Below are positions 14,972 to 16,344 of a stretch of 16,344 nucleotides of DNA, piece by piece. The notes under the pieces are model-generated. The model saw only the letters and a program-made list of their open reading frames with translations. It had not been told where the DNA came from and did not search any database. Made by a program: the position numbers and the translations under genes. Origin of the DNA: Methylacidiphilum sp. (GTDB taxonomy: Bacteria > Verrucomicrobiota > Verrucomicrobiia > CAIQCK01); NCBI GenBank assembly GCA_020718125.1, contig DYDC01000027.1:1-16344 (forward strand). Direction: 5' to 3'. Numbering within the stretch: the first letter of the stretch is position 1; every line of letters begins with the position of its first letter.

Positions 14972-15150
14972 TTAGAAGAGCAGTGTTTCAATCCAGCGTT
15001 CGGGCCTGAAGCGCTCAACCGCCCGTTGTCTGGCCGCCTCCCCTTTGCGGCGCAGAATGGCGGCATTCCCGACGATTTCGCGGACTGCTGAAACATAATC
15101 GCCTGCGTTGTCGCAGAGCCAGCCGGTATCCGCCGTCACTTCCGCCTCGC
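14972..15150 (-). other. GT4 glycosyltransferase C-terminal remnant inside the chimeric ORF
   Basis: The last ~58 codons read EAEVTADTGWLCDNAGDY, VSAVREIVGN, then RRKGEAARQRAVERFRPERW. This is how GT4 (GT-B fold) glycosyltransferases end: TGWLc.n..DYv.Av..l..n...r..mg.aaR..v..rF.pe.w. The fragment lies 74 bp before the SGNH hydrolase gene, on the same strand. A full GT4 gene was probably the original upstream member of this glycan set before its 5' part was replaced. Confidence 0.5.
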
Positions 15151-15931
15151 CGACCTGCACGAACAAAACCTCCCCCTTGAAATGATCCGACGCTTTTTGA
15201 AAGCGTTCGTGCTGCCACCACTTGATTGTGAAATCGCGTTTCCCACCCGCCACCACGATCCAGAACGGCACCGGCTCCCTGGCGATCTCCTGCACCTGCG
15301 AAATCCAACCCTTGTCCCACTCGAAGCCGTAGCCGGAGCCGAAGAAGTTGTTGACCGCAAGAGTCACCTCGCCCACCGCGCCCTCGAAACTGACCGGGAC
15401 GAACCTGTAGTCATACGGGTCGTCGTAGGCAAAGGTCAGTTCCGCCGCCGTCGGCGTCACTGTAAACGTGCCCGCGCTCGACGAGGAGACACCGCTGCTG
15501 GAACTCGACGAGGACGGAATCGAAGACGACGAGGAACTGCTCGGCGGCGCGCTCGGACTGCTGCTGACCGAACTTGACGACACCGAGATGGACGAGGAAC
15601 TGCTGGAGCTTGACGACGGCGCGCTCGAACTGCTGCTCGAACTCGATGGCACAGAACTGGACGAGGCGCTGCTCACACTCGATGATGACGAAACACCGAA
15701 GGACGAACTGCTGCTCGAACCCGGCCCGCTCGAAGAAGACGACGGCCCGCTGGAGGAACTGCTGCTGGAGGACGAGCCGCCGGCTGAACCGCTGGAACTG
15801 GAGGGGTGCGGCGGCTGCGGCCCGATGTGCGGCAGGGCCGGTTTGCGCTTCTTGCGCGGACGCCGCAGTTGCCGGCGGCGTTTCCGCTTCCGCTCCGCCC
15901 TCGCCGTGTTTTTTGTTCGCCGCCGTTTCAT
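14972..15931 (-). CDS. serine-block low-complexity protein fused to a glycosyltransferase tail (chimera)
   Basis: The 319-aa product falls into four parts. (1) Residues 1-35 are extremely basic (MKRRRTKNTA..., RKKRKPALPH). (2) Residues 44-152 consist of about ten blocks of four to nine serines separated by GP, GPG, FGV, VP, AP, ISV, IP or GV. (3) Residues 153-258 form a unique domain of unknown family with AELTFAYDDPYDYRFVPVSF, FFGSGYGFEWDKGWISQ, PFWIVVAGGKRDFTIKWW and FKGEVLFVQV. (4) Residues ~262-319 resemble the end of a GT4 glycosyltransferase. Serine blocks use TCG, TCC, TCA, TCT, AGC and AGT mixed together, so the protein sequence rather than a DNA microsatellite seems to be maintained. 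No signal peptide or ribosome-binding site is visible. Function unknown; the start is uncertain. Confidence 0.6.
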   Translation of the reverse strand: MKRRRTKNTARAERKRKRRRQLRRPRKKRKPALPHIGPQPPHPSSSSGSAGGSSSSSSSSSGPSSSSSGPGSSSSSSFGVSSSSSVSSASSSSVPSSSSSSSSAPSSSSSSSSSISVSSSSVSSSPSAPPSSSSSSSIPSSSSSSSGVSSSSAGTFTVTPTAAELTFAYDDPYDYRFVPVSFEGAVGEVTLAVNNFFGSGYGFEWDKGWISQVQEIAREPVPFWIVVAGGKRDFTIKWWQHERFQKASDHFKGEVLFVQVGEAEVTADTGWLCDNAGDYVSAVREIVGNAAILRRKGEAARQRAVERFRPERWIETLLF

Positions 15932-15937
15932 TGGAGA

Positions 15938-16063
15938 TCACAGGGAACCGCGGATGCCGCAGATGGCGCGGATGCTTTTCATATCCGCCCCGTGAGCCAG
16001 TAGCCAACGCAACACTTGCGGCTGGCTGCCGGGCATCGTCTTCGTGGTAACTAGTGGTTGGCG
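15938..16063 (-). pseudogene. ankyrin-repeat-like remnant
   Basis: A short minus frame (about 41 codons, no start) contains QPQVLRWLLAHGADMKS, the helix-loop signature of an ankyrin repeat (v.rlLLahGAD.n). It then passes through a GC-rich CGGATG-type repeat and stops at TGA 15938-15940, just upstream of the serine-block ORF. Too short to be sure; it may be the tail of a decayed ankyrin protein. Confidence 0.3.
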
Positions 16064-16178
16064 TTAAACGCGGGACGAGTGCGCTGGCGTGGGGTTTGGT
16101 GATGATGAGTCAGCGCGAATGTGTTGCTTGCCGTTGAATGCGTTCGTGGATTGCGTGTCTGAATCCGCAACATTCACC

Positions 16179-16344
16179 ATGCGCTACCGCTTCCAACCCC
16201 AGCCCGATCTCCACACCATCCCCATCGAGAAAATCGTCCTGCCGCTGAAAAGCCGCGACGAACTGCCCCCCATCCTCGCCGGCCTCCAATGGATCTGGAC
16301 GCATCCCTCCCTCAAGGCCGATATCTTCGCCCTGCTCGACGCCG
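16179..16344 (+). CDS. transposase-like protein, N-terminus (runs off the window)
   Basis: From ATG 16179 the frame stays open to the edge: MRYRFQPQPDLHTIPIEKIV, LPLKSRDELPPILAGLQW, then IWTHPSLKADIFALLDA. This N-terminal pattern (IPI.KI.LPLKSRDELPpIL..LQ.I...P.L...iF.LL) is one I associate with ISNCY-type transposases common in verrucomicrobial and related genomes; the DDE part lies beyond the window. No ribosome-binding site stands out. Nothing recognisable fills 16064-16178, where an IS terminal inverted repeat would be expected. Confidence 0.5.
   Translation, partial: MRYRFQPQPDLHTIPIEKIVLPLKSRDELPPILAGLQWIWTHPSLKADIFALLDA

Noticed and set aside
15468..15995. Plus-strand acidic, leucine-rich ORF of 175 aa
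   Set aside because: It is the antisense of the serine blocks; its LELDEDG pattern follows from mixed serine codons, and the flanking unique domain and GT4 tail are on the minus strand.

Overview
The window is a GC-rich bacterial chromosome segment. It suggests a PVC-group bacterium, most likely Verrucomicrobiota (Pedosphaera/Limisphaerales-like). That rests on the gene families: a giant secreted PQQ-propeller protein with a methyltransferase-like insert and malectin tail, a secreted GH32/43-like protein, a neutral-ceramidase-like secreted protein, and a Tat-signal DegT aminotransferase. Short palindromic dispersed repeats point the same way. This is inference from family composition; there is no rRNA or other marker gene here.

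Layout. (a) 1-1050 is a gene graveyard: a palindromic repeat, the tail of an IS transposase, the tail of an S1/P1-type nuclease carrying a perfect 147-bp tandem duplication, a second palindromic repeat, and an orphan gene fragment. (b) 1054-5172 (minus) is the 1372-aa propeller/methyltransferase-like/malectin protein. It is divergent from 5265-5970 (plus), a GH32/43-like secreted protein broken by a frame change and a large internal deletion. (c) 5973-6576 is the 3' end of a group II intron, cut off at the catalytic motif of its reverse transcriptase but with domains V and VI intact, including a bulged branch-point-like A. (d) 6620-6952 holds an orphan HicB-like antitoxin gene, with a second copy of the first palindromic repeat 14 bp upstream of its start. 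(e) 7069-11126 is an intact block: ceramidase-like secreted protein, AraC-type regulator with cupin sensor domain, Tat-signal DegT/DnrJ-type aminotransferase, and a convergent small cupin. Between the regulator and the aminotransferase lies a 15-bp direct repeat with 21-bp phasing, an AraC-like operator architecture. (f) 11194-11699 is a second graveyard: an ISAs1-like transposase tail joined to the tail of a different PQQ-type protein. (g) 11746-14897 (minus) is a three-gene surface-glycan set: membrane-anchored SGNH hydrolase, GT2 glycosyltransferase and class I methyltransferase, transcribed in that order. (h) Upstream of it, 14972-15931 encodes a serine-block protein that appears fused in frame to the last ~55 residues of a GT4 glycosyltransferase. 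(i) The right edge has an ankyrin-like remnant and the first 55 codons of a transposase-like gene.

The overall impression is of secreted-carbohydrate and surface-polysaccharide functions in a region heavily reworked by insertion sequences, a group II intron and dispersed palindromes: at least seven gene remnants in 16 kb. The most testable regulatory idea is AraC control of the exported aminotransferase. The strangest gene is the serine-block/GT4 chimera. No CRISPR array, tRNA or rRNA was seen.
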